A stretch of 64,000 nt of DNA, taken from NCBI GenBank assembly GCA_003019535.1, contig NEXG01000004.1:61540-125539 (forward strand). Reading direction: 5' to 3'. The notes beneath the pieces are model-generated. The model had not been told where the DNA came from and searched no databases. It saw only the letters and a program-made list of their open reading frames with translations. This document shows positions 7,253 through 16,039 of the stretch, one piece after another. How positions within the stretch are numbered: position 1 is the first letter of the stretch; every line of letters starts with the position of its first letter. The DNA is from Candidatus Marsarchaeota G2 archaeon ECH_B_1. GTDB lineage: Archaea > Thermoproteota > Thermoprotei_A > Marsarchaeales > Marsarchaeaceae. A program made the translations under genes and the position numbers.

Positions 7253-7959
7253 TGTTTGGGGTTTCTCGCTATCAGTATGATTTGACCCCCACCCATATGC
7301 GTCTCTATAGAGACATCCTCATAGTATTCACCCACAAGTGATCTGAGGTCCGAGTTTTTCGGCAAGCGCTTATAGGTAGTGTAGAGAACCCTGTAGTGTT
7401 TCCAGTAGCGCCCAGCCACAAAAAAAGCCACTGCGGGCACTATTAGCCTCCAGTAGACCCCGATCAGCCACCTTGTAATCGCGTTGTCGGGTTTGGCTAT
7501 ATCCACGACGAGAAGCGTGCCGTGGTCACGTGTCACACGGCTTAGCTCTGAGAGAGCCGCACGCATGTTTTGAGCGTCTCTAAAAGAGAAACCCATCATT
7601 ACCCCATCGAAACAGGAATCCCTGAAGGGGAGGGCTTCGAATACACCCCTTACACCCGTAGCCGCTTTATCTGAGACCCTGCGGTGAGCGACTTCGAGCA
7701 TCTCTTTTAGGGCGTCGAGCATAATTGGCTTAGACGAGGGATAAACACGCCACCAAGCATCCGTCATAACACCTGGGCCGCAGCCAGCATCCAAAACTAG
7801 CTCCCCCCCACCAAAAGCAGCCCTTATACCCTTGAGCCTCCATTCGAGGTCTCTCCCAAAGGACATTACACGATTCATCCTATCATACACTGGGATAAGT
7901 CGGCTAAGAGCTCCCTCAACCACCTCACCCCAATCTTCACCAAGTCCACCACTCAACAC
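7249..7959 (-). CDS. UbiE/MenG-type SAM-dependent methyltransferase
   Basis: This 236-residue class I methyltransferase has motif I LVLDAGCGPGVMT, a YDRMNRVMSFGRD block near the N-terminus that is typical of UbiE/MenG enzymes, and GFSFRDAQNM at the place of the UbiE GFGLRN-type motif. UbiE/MenG methylates the ring of demethylmenaquinone or the ubiquinone precursor. The polyprenyl diphosphate synthase two genes upstream on the same strand supports a menaquinone role. It overlaps the preceding membrane protein gene by seven bases. A hydrophobic stretch near residues 165-185 suggests membrane contact. Methylation of another prenylated lipid cannot be excluded. Confidence 0.82.
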   Translation of the reverse strand: MLSGGLGEDWGEVVEGALSRLIPVYDRMNRVMSFGRDLEWRLKGIRAAFGGGELVLDAGCGPGVMTDAWWRVYPSSKPIMLDALKEMLEVAHRRVSDKAATGVRGVFEALPFRDSCFDGVMMGFSFRDAQNMRAALSELSRVTRDHGTLLVVDIAKPDNAITRWLIGVYWRLIVPAVAFFVAGRYWKHYRVLYTTYKRLPKNSDLRSLVGEYYEDVSIETHMGGGQIILIARNPKH

Positions 7960-8648
7960 AAAACACCCTGTTTAAGCGCATGAATAGCCCTGCTTATATC
8001 ACCCCTAACCCTTGAGTTAACAACTTCGGTGACGAGTATAAGCACAGGGATAAGCGCCACAAGCAGTTTGACGAGCACTGGATAATACGCCAAGATTACG
8101 AGCACGCTAAGCACAACGGATGAGAAGAATGTGGCTAATGATCCTGCGAGGTGGAACCAGAACCTTACCCTTACCCCTGCGCGATAATAGCTTTCTAAGT
8201 TTAGGAGCAGTGTGGGTTCGACCCTGAGCCGTCCGCCGAAGTAGACACCGTTAAACCCTATACCCCCCAGTCTCCCAGCCAACGAGTGACCGAAGGGGTG
8301 GCTTGAGAGGAGGGTTATTATGATTCCAATCAGCAGCAAAGCAACTTTGTAGACTCCTCCATAAGAGTGGGCACCACCAAGGTATGTGAAGGCGAAACCC
8401 ACCACGGTCAAGCATAGTGTGACCAGTGGGTTTTCGAGGGTGTCCGGAAGCCTAGTGTGGGTTGCAGTGAACGCTTGCATTCTGAGACTGTCGATTTTAA
8501 CCAGCAAATCCTGTCTACGAGCGCTTATAGCATCCGCTGCTAACCGTGATGCGACCCTGAAAACGTAGCGGGGTCTCCTTTTTAATTCGGCTTCCAACAT
8601 ACGCAGGGCTTCTTCGACAGAGGACACAGCAAAACCGTTTAAAACCAT
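7953..8648 (-). CDS. Unrecognised multi-pass membrane protein
   Basis: This 231-residue protein has a soluble N-terminal segment of about 70 residues, then about four hydrophobic segments: near residues 75-95, 100-120, 165-185 and 190-210. Between the second and third lies a notable loop, SSHPFGHSLAGRLGGIGFNG, with two histidines. No HExxH, DDxxD or other catalytic motif that I recognise is present. The gene sits between the polyprenyl synthase and the methyltransferase and overlaps the latter by seven bases, so it is likely to act with them at the membrane, perhaps on quinone or prenyl lipids. That role is inference from position only. Confidence 0.7.
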   Translation of the reverse strand: MVLNGFAVSSVEEALRMLEAELKRRPRYVFRVASRLAADAISARRQDLLVKIDSLRMQAFTATHTRLPDTLENPLVTLCLTVVGFAFTYLGGAHSYGGVYKVALLLIGIIITLLSSHPFGHSLAGRLGGIGFNGVYFGGRLRVEPTLLLNLESYYRAGVRVRFWFHLAGSLATFFSSVVLSVLVILAYYPVLVKLLVALIPVLILVTEVVNSRVRGDISRAIHALKQGVLC

Positions 8649-8671
8649 TTGCCCTGCGCCCCAAAGCCGCT

Positions 8672-9565
8672 TCAGAGGGAGTCGGCGTCTATGAGCACAA
8701 GGCGTGAGTAACCCGTAAGAATACCGCTACAGTGACCTATGTTAGCAGCCTCCTCCTGCGCACGCATAACATACATCCTGTTAAGGTCTCTGGATATCTT
8801 AAGGCTGGTTTCAAAATCATATTCAGTGGTCAAAGCTGAAACAATGTTGGGTCTGCCACGTAGCAAATCATCCCCCGTGGACTTGGGTTTATCAAGGTTT
8901 AAGCCCAACACGTTCAGGTAGTCGTCGCGGATTTGGAACGCTACACCCAAGTTGAACCCATATTCACGGAGGCTGGAAGCCAGCTTGGCCTCTGCCCCAG
9001 AAACTATGCCCCCTATCGCAGCCGACGAACCTATTAGGGAGGCCGTCTTCAGTCTGACGATCTCGAGGTACTCCTCAACGCCAATCTTCTTTTTTGACCT
9101 CTGAACCTCGAAATCCCTCGCCTCACCCTCACTCATATCGATCGCGGCCTTTGCGAGCTCCCTGATCGCTAATTCACCACACGGCGCACTTAGCTCAATC
9201 GCTTTAGATATAAGCAGGTCGCCACTCAACACGGCCATCTCTTCACCGAAAACTTTGTGTACAGTTGGAACACCCCTTCTCAGCTCGTCGCGGTCTATCA
9301 AGTCGTCGTGAATGAGGCTTGCTGTGTGGATTAGTTCAACCGCAGTGGCCGCGCTCAACGATAAGTTGTTAACCCCGCCGGCACAGAAAGAACCAAGAAG
9401 CACAAGCGTGGGTCTGAGAAGCTTGCCTCTTGACTTAATAAGGTGAGTTGCAGCCTTCGTTAAGGAGGTCTCACCGAAACTATTAAACCCAACACTAACT
9501 AGGTTTTGAGCTACTTTATCTAGGGCGTGAACTACCTCTCTTGGTAGGATAGTGGTTAAACGCAA
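8672..9565 (-). CDS. Polyprenyl (isoprenyl) diphosphate synthase
   Basis: This trans-prenyltransferase has the first aspartate-rich motif DDLIDRDELRRG and a second one, DDYLN, plus GKLLRPTLVLL and HTASLIHDD. It condenses isopentenyl diphosphate with allylic diphosphates to make long prenyl chains for quinones or archaeal lipids; chain length is not predictable by eye. The frame is open up to an ATG at 9661, but I place the start at TTG 9565: a TATA box lies at 9601-9610, and the resulting N-terminus has the usual 45 or so residues before the HxxxxxGKxLRP block. The longer form would place its first codons upstream of the likely transcription start. It heads a minus-strand cluster with the membrane protein and methyltransferase. 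Confidence 0.9.
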   Translation of the reverse strand: MRLTTILPREVVHALDKVAQNLVSVGFNSFGETSLTKAATHLIKSRGKLLRPTLVLLGSFCAGGVNNLSLSAATAVELIHTASLIHDDLIDRDELRRGVPTVHKVFGEEMAVLSGDLLISKAIELSAPCGELAIRELAKAAIDMSEGEARDFEVQRSKKKIGVEEYLEIVRLKTASLIGSSAAIGGIVSGAEAKLASSLREYGFNLGVAFQIRDDYLNVLGLNLDKPKSTGDDLLRGRPNIVSALTTEYDFETSLKISRDLNRMYVMRAQEEAANIGHCSGILTGYSRLVLIDADSL

Positions 9566-9600
9566 AGGCCAAAACCTACAACAATTTTTAGATTTTTGAA

Positions 9601-9610
9601 CAATATAAGC
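9601..9610 (-). promoter_or_regulatory. TATA box of the polyprenyl synthase cluster
   Basis: GCTTATATTG on the minus strand lies about 40 bases before the TTG at 9565, so transcription should start near 9579. This decides against the upstream ATG at 9661 as the start codon. Confidence 0.55.
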
Positions 9611-9708
9611 GCTTTGCGACCGGCCAACACACGCATATAATCCGCGGATTAATTGAGTCAATCATGCAACACACGCTTTGTCGGCGGCGTTGAAGGGAAA
9701 AGGAGGCA

Positions 9709-10632
9709 CTACTCGATTACTGGCGTGATCTTCTCTCGAATCGTTTCCACGTATGACTCCAACTGAGTATAGCTGGGTACACCCCTTTTAGCGCCAACCT
9801 CCGTAATCTTAATGGTTGATGCGGCCGTAGCCCACACCGCGGCTTCCTCGGGTGGGTAACCCGACATTATTTTATAGTCGAACACAGCGCTAAACACGTC
9901 TCCAGCTCCAGTGGTATCCACTGGCCTAGCTTCCACTGCGGGCAACCGCACAACTCTACCTCCACTGTATACCCTAACACCCCTACTGCCCATCTTCTCA
10001 ACCAGTGTGTTACCACCAGACGCCGTCAACGCGTTCAAGTTATGCCGGCTAATCCCAAGCGAGTTTAAGGTGTGGGTTGATAAATATGATACCCTGCACC
10101 GTTTTATCCCCTCTACAATGTGCTGGGGCGTGTAGAGGTGTGTGGATGAACCTGGATCGAAGCTTTTTGGTGCTGCTATATTACGCCAAACCCACTCGGC
10201 GACACCTGGAGTGCAGCCAGCTAGGTGGACCAAGCTCATCCGGTTTAGCGCCTCCCACTCTGGTTTGGGTGCGAGCCGATTGTTGGCACCCCTCCAAGCT
10301 ATGCCGCGCTTTTCACCCGAATCATCCAGCCATATTGTGACGAACCCAGTCTTCTCTCCAGCTACAACTTCTACGAACCTTGTGTCTATACCCATACCGG
10401 AGAGTTCTTCAACAAACACGCGACCGAATAAGTCGTCGCCCACACACCCAAAGAAGTGTACCTTCGCGCCCATCTTGACAATCGTGTACGCATAATTGGA
10501 AGCCGACCCACCAGTGCCAACGAAACTCTCGGATGCCTGAATTATGCTGTCAATCTGAGGCATCTCCTTAACTCTGAGAGTCACATCTATGTTTGCATTA
10601 CCAATGGATGCGAACTCTAGCACGTCTAACAC
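9709..10632 (-). CDS. PfkB-family carbohydrate/nucleoside kinase
   Basis: This 307-residue protein has the PfkB N-terminal signature (GTGGSASNYAYTIVKMG, GCVGDDLFGR) and the C-terminal DTTGAGDVFSAVF motif with the catalytic aspartate and anion hole. It phosphorylates a sugar or nucleoside with ATP or ADP. Related archaeal enzymes act on ribose, adenosine/guanosine, KDG or fructose 6-phosphate, and the sequence does not let me choose. It begins one base after the GAPDH stop on the same strand and so is probably co-transcribed with gap, which hints at a role in central carbon metabolism. No extra domain is seen. Confidence 0.86.
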   Translation of the reverse strand: MLDVLEFASIGNANIDVTLRVKEMPQIDSIIQASESFVGTGGSASNYAYTIVKMGAKVHFFGCVGDDLFGRVFVEELSGMGIDTRFVEVVAGEKTGFVTIWLDDSGEKRGIAWRGANNRLAPKPEWEALNRMSLVHLAGCTPGVAEWVWRNIAAPKSFDPGSSTHLYTPQHIVEGIKRCRVSYLSTHTLNSLGISRHNLNALTASGGNTLVEKMGSRGVRVYSGGRVVRLPAVEARPVDTTGAGDVFSAVFDYKIMSGYPPEEAAVWATAASTIKITEVGAKRGVPSYTQLESYVETIREKITPVIE

Positions 10633-10633
10633 T

Positions 10634-11653
10634 CTAAATCAAGCCAAGCGATTGGTTGGTTAACATCACCGACTTGCCCCCTTCGACAACGCTACCGGTA
10701 ACCGCACGCACGGCGTCTATATTTTCTGGAACAACTATGGATTCCTGGTGTACCGCTTGCATATAGAACACCTCTCTTCCTATCACAGATATCGAGTCGC
10801 TCCATACGGCTACCTCTGGTAGGTCGCCGCGTTTTCTTCCGAGGTCCCTAGCATATTCGATTATGGCGGCGGTGGAGTCTAAGCCTTTTGCGGCATCAAT
10901 CAGTCTGATTCTCTTAGACCTAGAGAAGCACTTTACCACGTCTTCAACCGAAGCGTCTGACTTGAGCTCGGCGTTTACTACATGAACATGCATGAGGGTT
11001 GTGGGAGTAACAACCGCACCGGTTACCACTTCGAGATGGGGTAAAATTGTCTGTACATCGGGACCATGATGGCTTGGGAATTTTGCTGGGTTGGGTACCA
11101 AGGCGTTTATCGGACCCTTCTTGGTTTCGGATGGGTCGGCGCCACGTCTTATTATTGTAGCCCGCACTTTTCGAACGCCGAAGGACTTATCTAGGTAGCC
11201 GATTGTTCTCGAGAGACCCGTGGTGTTACAAGAAACCACGCGGATGAACCTCTTATTGAGCGCCTTCTCATAGTTGACCTCAGCCACAAAAGAAGCCTCC
11301 ACTAGTTCGTGTTTTTCTCCGCCTTGAAAAATGGCTTTAACGCCAATGGAATCGTAGACCGGTTTGTACTTCGCGCCTATACCTTCAGGTGTGCAGTCAA
11401 CTACTACATCACACTTCTTAAAGAGGTCCTCAGCTAGTCCCTCAACCTTTACATTTGCCTTTTTGAAGGACTCAAGGGACTCCTTGGAGGCAGCGTAGAG
11501 GGGGTAGCCTCTCTCCCGGATAAGTTCACATGAATAGTCAGCTCTGGTCTTGACGACCCCTTCAACCACCATGTCCTCCTGTAGCTTGACGGCATCAGCG
11601 ACCCTCTTTCCGATCGTGCCGTATCCATTAATACAAACACGAAGCTTACCCAT
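10634..11653 (-). CDS. gap: Type II archaeal glyceraldehyde-3-phosphate dehydrogenase
   Basis: This 339-residue enzyme begins MGKLRVCINGYGTIGKR (Rossmann nucleotide site) and has the catalytic cysteine in SCNTTGLSRT, followed by RRGADP and the long archaeal-type C-terminal half. It matches the phosphorylating archaeal GAPDH, which interconverts glyceraldehyde 3-phosphate and 1,3-bisphosphoglycerate with NAD(P) and mostly serves gluconeogenesis in archaea. The ATG at 11653 is well placed for the first beta strand. A 77-bp gap separates it from tmcA upstream. It is followed at once by the PfkB kinase, and apgM and eno are in the same window. Confidence 0.96.
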   Translation of the reverse strand: MGKLRVCINGYGTIGKRVADAVKLQEDMVVEGVVKTRADYSCELIRERGYPLYAASKESLESFKKANVKVEGLAEDLFKKCDVVVDCTPEGIGAKYKPVYDSIGVKAIFQGGEKHELVEASFVAEVNYEKALNKRFIRVVSCNTTGLSRTIGYLDKSFGVRKVRATIIRRGADPSETKKGPINALVPNPAKFPSHHGPDVQTILPHLEVVTGAVVTPTTLMHVHVVNAELKSDASVEDVVKCFSRSKRIRLIDAAKGLDSTAAIIEYARDLGRKRGDLPEVAVWSDSISVIGREVFYMQAVHQESIVVPENIDAVRAVTGSVVEGGKSVMLTNQSLGLI

Positions 11654-11730
11654 GGCTCGTGGTTTAAAACTTGCACACTGTAATAAACCCGTCGAAAGAA
11701 ACCTTCTAATGATTTATGAGTAAACAAACA

Positions 11731-13767
11731 CTACGTGGGCCCATGTAGGATTCGTTTAAGAGCCGCTTTAACCCTTAAGCTATCAGAGGCGGATGATCGC
11801 CACTGTATCAATCTAATCATGGATTCAACCTCTGGAAGAGTGAATTTGTGGGCTAGTGAAAACAGGTTCTGAGCCAAATCTGGAATGATTAACTCAACCG
11901 GTAGGCTCCACTCAGCGAAGTTGATAAGCCCCACGCTAAGCTTCATTTGGCGCTCGCCATCCGACATGCTCTTCACTATAACAGCGTAAACCCTTGCATC
12001 CGCCGATGCCCGATGTAACTGCGAGGATATATGGGCTCTTAGAGTGTCAACTGAACTACGCATAGCCCGCTTGGCCCGATCTGAGAGGGGTTTGACGCAG
12101 AGAACAGATGGGTGCTGAGTGTGGCGATTACTACTCCAAGAGACGGCGGGGAAAATGTACCCGTTTTTGAACCAGAAAACAACAGTTCTATAGTCAGCAG
12201 AGAAAGATGCGCCTATCCAGTCACACTCATCTTTGAAGTTCGCCTCCAAGCCTTTGAGAAGGTTGGAGCCGTGACCCCTCCCCTGATAGGGGGGTTTCAC
12301 CGCTATCCTGACAACCCTTTGGCCGACTAGTTGGGCGAACTCCGCGCTAAGGCTTCTTGCCACTAACCTTTCAGTTATTAGGTTGCCTGGGAAGCTTGCA
12401 CCCCTTAATACAGCCTCCACCATACCATGGCTGATTGGTCCCTCCCTAACACACGTTGCAACCCCCACTACTTCGCTTCCTAGGGTGTAAACAAAGGTGG
12501 TTGACTTCAGGTTTTCAAGAATGATGCTAAGGTCACGGGGTTCATTTCTATAGTGAGCCTCAGTGAGAATGGAGTACACCTCGGCCACCTTTGATTCATC
12601 CATTTGAGCCATATCAGTCGCACCAAGCCTCATGATGTTGCATGGCTTCGATAAGTCCGAGATATCGGTGCCCATCGCATCGCTTCGGGGTGTATGCGCG
12701 AAGAAAAGGAAGGTATTCGTGAGCGCTTCTTCTAATGGGTCGCCTGCAGAGTAGCGCACGGGCTCAAAGAGTTCTTTAACTTCGAGGCTTCTACCTGATG
12801 ACGTGATCCAGTTTAACAGCCTAGTCTGAAAGCTTTTGCCACTCCCCTCGTACCCGTAGTTAGTGGTTGAGAGAACAACTCTGGTAGCCTTGGTTATCAG
12901 GTTAACAAGCACACCAAAGGGAAGAGTAGATGCCTCATCCACAAACACTATTGATGAAGACGGCACACGTTTGGGTGACTCGAACACAACACTAGCACCA
13001 CCCAGTTCCACAACTTTACCCCATTCAAGGGCGGCATCGAACCCTGAGGCTGGAGCCAAGTGCTTCAAAAGGGTGGTAACATGGGTGGGATGATGTGATG
13101 TAACGTACACCTCACCCTCGACTTTCCCAGATAAGCAAAGCTCGCGAAGAACCATGCCTAACAGGGCAGACTTACCCCTACCCCTCCTCGAAAGCAGAGC
13201 GAACACATCACCGCCAGCGGTGAACCACCTTAACACAGCATCATACGCTTTCCGTTGGTCAAAGCTTTTGAACACCCCAATAGTACGTGGGGAAACGACT
13301 TTGAAGGCCGCTGACACCCTGATTTCACGTGATCCAACTGCCGCGTAGAGGTCAGATGATTCAATTTTCCGTATAAATCTTGGTATAAGGACGCTTATAG
13401 ACTCCGATAAATCGAACTGGTGATATACAGGGGGCCTCCCCTTGTCCACCACCAAGAAAAGCGTGCCACCACCCCGAACAGTGTCGGCTAACGCTGCAAG
13501 CGCGTTCGGGTCATAAAACCCAATAGCTTCGTAAACCACGTAGTCAACCGTCTCACCCAGCACCCTCCCATAAGAGGAAAAGCTCACAACAGATGAGTTG
13601 CTGGGTGGATTTCGCTGGGGTGACTTTAGGCAAGCATAGTAGCCATGGGAGTATGATTCAAGCGCCCAGGAAACAGAGTTAAAGAGCGCTGGGTCACAGA
13701 TCACCGTGGCCCTATGGTTACGGGCTTGAGCCGCACCGAGAAGCGCACCTAGCTCCTGTTCATACAC
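11731..13767 (-). CDS. tmcA: tRNA(Met) cytidine acetyltransferase TmcA
   Basis: This 678-residue protein has the TmcA/Kre33 layout: an N-terminal domain, an RNA helicase-like module with Walker A RRGRGKSALLG and the Walker B-like IVFVDEAS, then a GNAT acetyltransferase domain with VRIAVKPPYQGRGHGS and a C-terminal tail. TmcA makes N4-acetylcytidine at wobble C34 of elongator tRNA(Met), using acetyl-CoA and ATP; archaeal homologues can also acetylate rRNA and other RNAs. The start at 13767 lies five bases after the apgM stop on the same strand. The length fits the archaeal family. Confidence 0.93.
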   Translation of the reverse strand: MYEQELGALLGAAQARNHRATVICDPALFNSVSWALESYSHGYYACLKSPQRNPPSNSSVVSFSSYGRVLGETVDYVVYEAIGFYDPNALAALADTVRGGGTLFLVVDKGRPPVYHQFDLSESISVLIPRFIRKIESSDLYAAVGSREIRVSAAFKVVSPRTIGVFKSFDQRKAYDAVLRWFTAGGDVFALLSRRGRGKSALLGMVLRELCLSGKVEGEVYVTSHHPTHVTTLLKHLAPASGFDAALEWGKVVELGGASVVFESPKRVPSSSIVFVDEASTLPFGVLVNLITKATRVVLSTTNYGYEGSGKSFQTRLLNWITSSGRSLEVKELFEPVRYSAGDPLEEALTNTFLFFAHTPRSDAMGTDISDLSKPCNIMRLGATDMAQMDESKVAEVYSILTEAHYRNEPRDLSIILENLKSTTFVYTLGSEVVGVATCVREGPISHGMVEAVLRGASFPGNLITERLVARSLSAEFAQLVGQRVVRIAVKPPYQGRGHGSNLLKGLEANFKDECDWIGASFSADYRTVVFWFKNGYIFPAVSWSSNRHTQHPSVLCVKPLSDRAKRAMRSSVDTLRAHISSQLHRASADARVYAVIVKSMSDGERQMKLSVGLINFAEWSLPVELIIPDLAQNLFSLAHKFTLPEVESMIRLIQWRSSASDSLRVKAALKRILHGPT

Positions 13768-13772
13768 TACGT

Positions 13773-15023
13773 CTACTCTCCAAATTTCTTAATCCGGTTT
13801 GCCTGGTTGAGTAAAACGGGCATAAGCTCCTGCCCGCGCAGCCTACCCATCACACCATGCACACATGTTTGCTCATTAAACCTTAAACCCTCTGCAAAAC
13901 AATCCGGGGCGTGTATTAGTAATGGTACGGGGTCGGCTGAGTGTTCACCCAAGTCGGCGGGCGTGCTGTGATCCCCGCTAACACAAATAACTTCCTCGCC
14001 GCTGACGTTGTTAACGATCATGCCAACCATCGCGTCGAGTTTCTCAATCATCCTAACCTTTAATTCATGGTTTCTGTCATGGCCCGCCGCGTCGGTGGCT
14101 TTAAAGTGTACGTATACAAAGTCATGGGTTTCTAGGGCTTTTATAGCTTCACGCGCCTTCGCAGCCACATCGGTGTTGGAGTCACCCGTCGCGCCCTCGA
14201 CTATTGGAGCCTCCATACCTATGAGGCGGCAGAATCCACGTATCATAGCCGTCCCACTAACACCGAAGCCCTTTAAACCATACTTGGATGAGAAGCTGGG
14301 AATCTCTGCAAGGCTTCCAGCACCACGTAGGAGTATAATATTGGCCTTAGGCTCCCCTCTCCCATGCCTCTCTGCATTGACGGGGTGCCTCTCAAGGAGA
14401 GCATAAGACTGCTTTGTCACCTCATTAACCACCGCCGCTGTTCTCGCAGCTTCTTCTGAGTGTGACTTTGGTTGTGATAAGTTCACACTAAGACCCACAG
14501 CGTGGGGATCAGTATCCGTGACATCAGGGCTGAGCCCTTTACCTCTGAGTACGAGCGCAAACCGGTGCTCCGAGCCGTGTTTTAACAGCACCCTCACACC
14601 GTCAACCCTAAGATTGTCGTTCAAGTATTCCACCAACTCCCGGGCTTCCTTCAGACTCCTACCAGCCCTTCGATCCACCACAACCATTCTTTCATCAACC
14701 GTCGCAAAGTTTCCTCTGAAGGCTACGTCACCTGGAAGCAAATCTATTCCCGCCCCGAGAGCTTCAAACGGGCCTCTTCCCTTATAGTAGGTATACGGAT
14801 CGTAGCCGAAAATTGATAGATGCGCCGTATCACTGCCAGGTGTGACCCCCGGCGCCACAGGGTACAGCAATCCAAGCGAGGACGATCTAGAAAGCGCGTC
14901 GAGATTCGGTGTTGAGGCGGCTTGTAAGGGTGTTTGGCCGCCAAGCGTACGACTAGGTCTATCCCCCAAACCGTCAGCCAGAATCAGAATAATCTTCCTC
15001 TGAATCAAAGCCCACCGCCTCAC
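13773..15023 (-). CDS. apgM: Cofactor-independent phosphoglycerate mutase, archaeal type
   Basis: This 416-residue alkaline-phosphatase-superfamily enzyme has the N-terminal metal motif LILADGLGDRP, the nucleophile region GSDTAHLSIFGYDP, and the C-terminal HFKATDAAGHDRN and GDHSTPADLGEHS metal sites, all typical of aPGAM (COG3635). It interconverts 3- and 2-phosphoglycerate and so links GAPDH and enolase, both in this window. The ATG at 15023 overlaps the stop of the preceding gene by four bases. A start a few residues further in is possible because the family usually begins close to the LILADG strand. Confidence 0.95.
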   Translation of the reverse strand: MRRWALIQRKIILILADGLGDRPSRTLGGQTPLQAASTPNLDALSRSSSLGLLYPVAPGVTPGSDTAHLSIFGYDPYTYYKGRGPFEALGAGIDLLPGDVAFRGNFATVDERMVVVDRRAGRSLKEARELVEYLNDNLRVDGVRVLLKHGSEHRFALVLRGKGLSPDVTDTDPHAVGLSVNLSQPKSHSEEAARTAAVVNEVTKQSYALLERHPVNAERHGRGEPKANIILLRGAGSLAEIPSFSSKYGLKGFGVSGTAMIRGFCRLIGMEAPIVEGATGDSNTDVAAKAREAIKALETHDFVYVHFKATDAAGHDRNHELKVRMIEKLDAMVGMIVNNVSGEEVICVSGDHSTPADLGEHSADPVPLLIHAPDCFAEGLRFNEQTCVHGVMGRLRGQELMPVLLNQANRIKKFGE

Positions 15024-15400
15024 TCACCAAGCCTTATAATAGGGTTGTCAACCCACCCCAGCCGATAACCCTTACGGAGGGTTTGAAAGATTAGTGAAAG
15101 ATCGTTTTTTCCAGGTGAGCCAAGAAAATTGAATAGGAGCGGTCTGAAACCAGTCGTATAGAAGCATGACGCCAAAACACAAAAGTTTTCCCCCCACTCA
15201 ATCGTCTCATTTCCACGCTCAACAACACCGATCACAGCGTACTCTTTAAGCGCATCCACCATACTCATGCACTTCTCCGAGCGCAGTGTGGATTCATATA
15301 CTGCAAGAGGCTTACCTCTAAAAAACTCTAGGGTGCCCCTCGGAAGAGTATCAAACACCACCGCTATCGGCGCGTTTGACCTCTTCACACACCTAATCAT
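15020..15400 (-). CDS. Small conserved-looking protein of unknown function in the S25e-apgM run
   Basis: This protein has about 126 residues when started at the ATG at 15400 (MIRCVKRSNAPI). The frame extends to 15418, but that would overlap the S25e stop. It has alternating beta strands and short helices, one WGENFCVLASCFY segment with two cysteines, and no membrane segment or motif I recognise. It lies between S25e and apgM, overlapping apgM by four bases, so it is translationally coupled. A role in translation or RNA metabolism is possible only by context. Confidence 0.65.
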   Translation of the reverse strand: MIRCVKRSNAPIAVVFDTLPRGTLEFFRGKPLAVYESTLRSEKCMSMVDALKEYAVIGVVERGNETIEWGENFCVLASCFYTTGFRPLLFNFLGSPGKNDLSLIFQTLRKGYRLGWVDNPIIRLGE

Positions 15401-15404
15401 CAGG

Positions 15405-15734
15405 CTAGATCGCCACAAACAAGCGTGAGTTACCAGATTTAGATATCTGTTTTAGCTTACCCATGGCCTCCAGTTCGCGCACGGCTCTCCTAGCAAGACT
15501 TAGAGGGGTGTTGATCTTTGAAGCCAACTCGAAGAGCGTATAGTAATTGTTGGGTTTTATCTGACCCAAAAGCTCTTGGGTAGCCTCGTTAACAACATAT
15601 ATCGCCTTCTGTTGCTGGGAGCGGTCTTCCTTCTTCCCCTTTTTCTTTTCTTCTTTCTTCTTCTGTTGCTCCTTCACTTGTCGCGCCTGCTGTTTCTCCA
15701 ACGAAGCTATACCCTTCTTTCCCTTACCACCCAT
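15405..15734 (-). CDS. rps25e: Small ribosomal subunit protein S25e
   Basis: This 109-residue protein has a very basic, Lys/Gln/Glu-rich N-terminal tail followed by a winged-helix domain (YYTLFELASKINTPLSLARR, then AVRELEAMGKL). That combination is characteristic of S25e, which binds the small-subunit head near the E site. S25e is found in eukaryotes and in TACK-group archaea, so it is also a lineage clue. It is the first gene of the minus-strand run that includes apgM and tmcA. A GAATATAAT-like promoter element lies about 20 bases upstream on the minus strand. Confidence 0.92.
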   Translation of the reverse strand: MGGKGKKGIASLEKQQARQVKEQQKKKEEKKKGKKEDRSQQQKAIYVVNEATQELLGQIKPNNYYTLFELASKINTPLSLARRAVRELEAMGKLKQISKSGNSRLFVAI

Positions 15735-16039
15735 ATTAACACCAGATTATATTCAGCAAACAGTCTATTTAGCTTTATGAGGTCAAACACCAACATCTGT
15801 AAGACAAACCTGTCTGCATGGGACAGCATCTATTACCCCCTCAGAAATGTATTGCTTGAATGGCTACCATCAAGCGCTATTTTATTACCTGACAATACTC
15901 AAAACGCCTATCCATCAAAATTCAGGCCACTAAGCACCCTACAATATAAAACCCTTTTACCTTAACCTAGGTTGCCCATACTGTGGAGAACACAGGTTGC
16001 ATTTTATATGTTCGCATGGGGTTGGTTATATGATATCGA
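15735..16039. promoter_or_regulatory. Divergent spacer between S25e and the TrmB-type regulator
   Basis: This 305-bp AT-rich region has no credible ORF. On the plus side TTTTATAT at 16002-16009 is a good TATA box for the regulator starting at TTG 16040, giving a leader of under ten bases. On the minus side an AT-rich GAATATAAT lies just upstream of S25e. I see no RNA or repeat in the middle. Confidence 0.5.
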
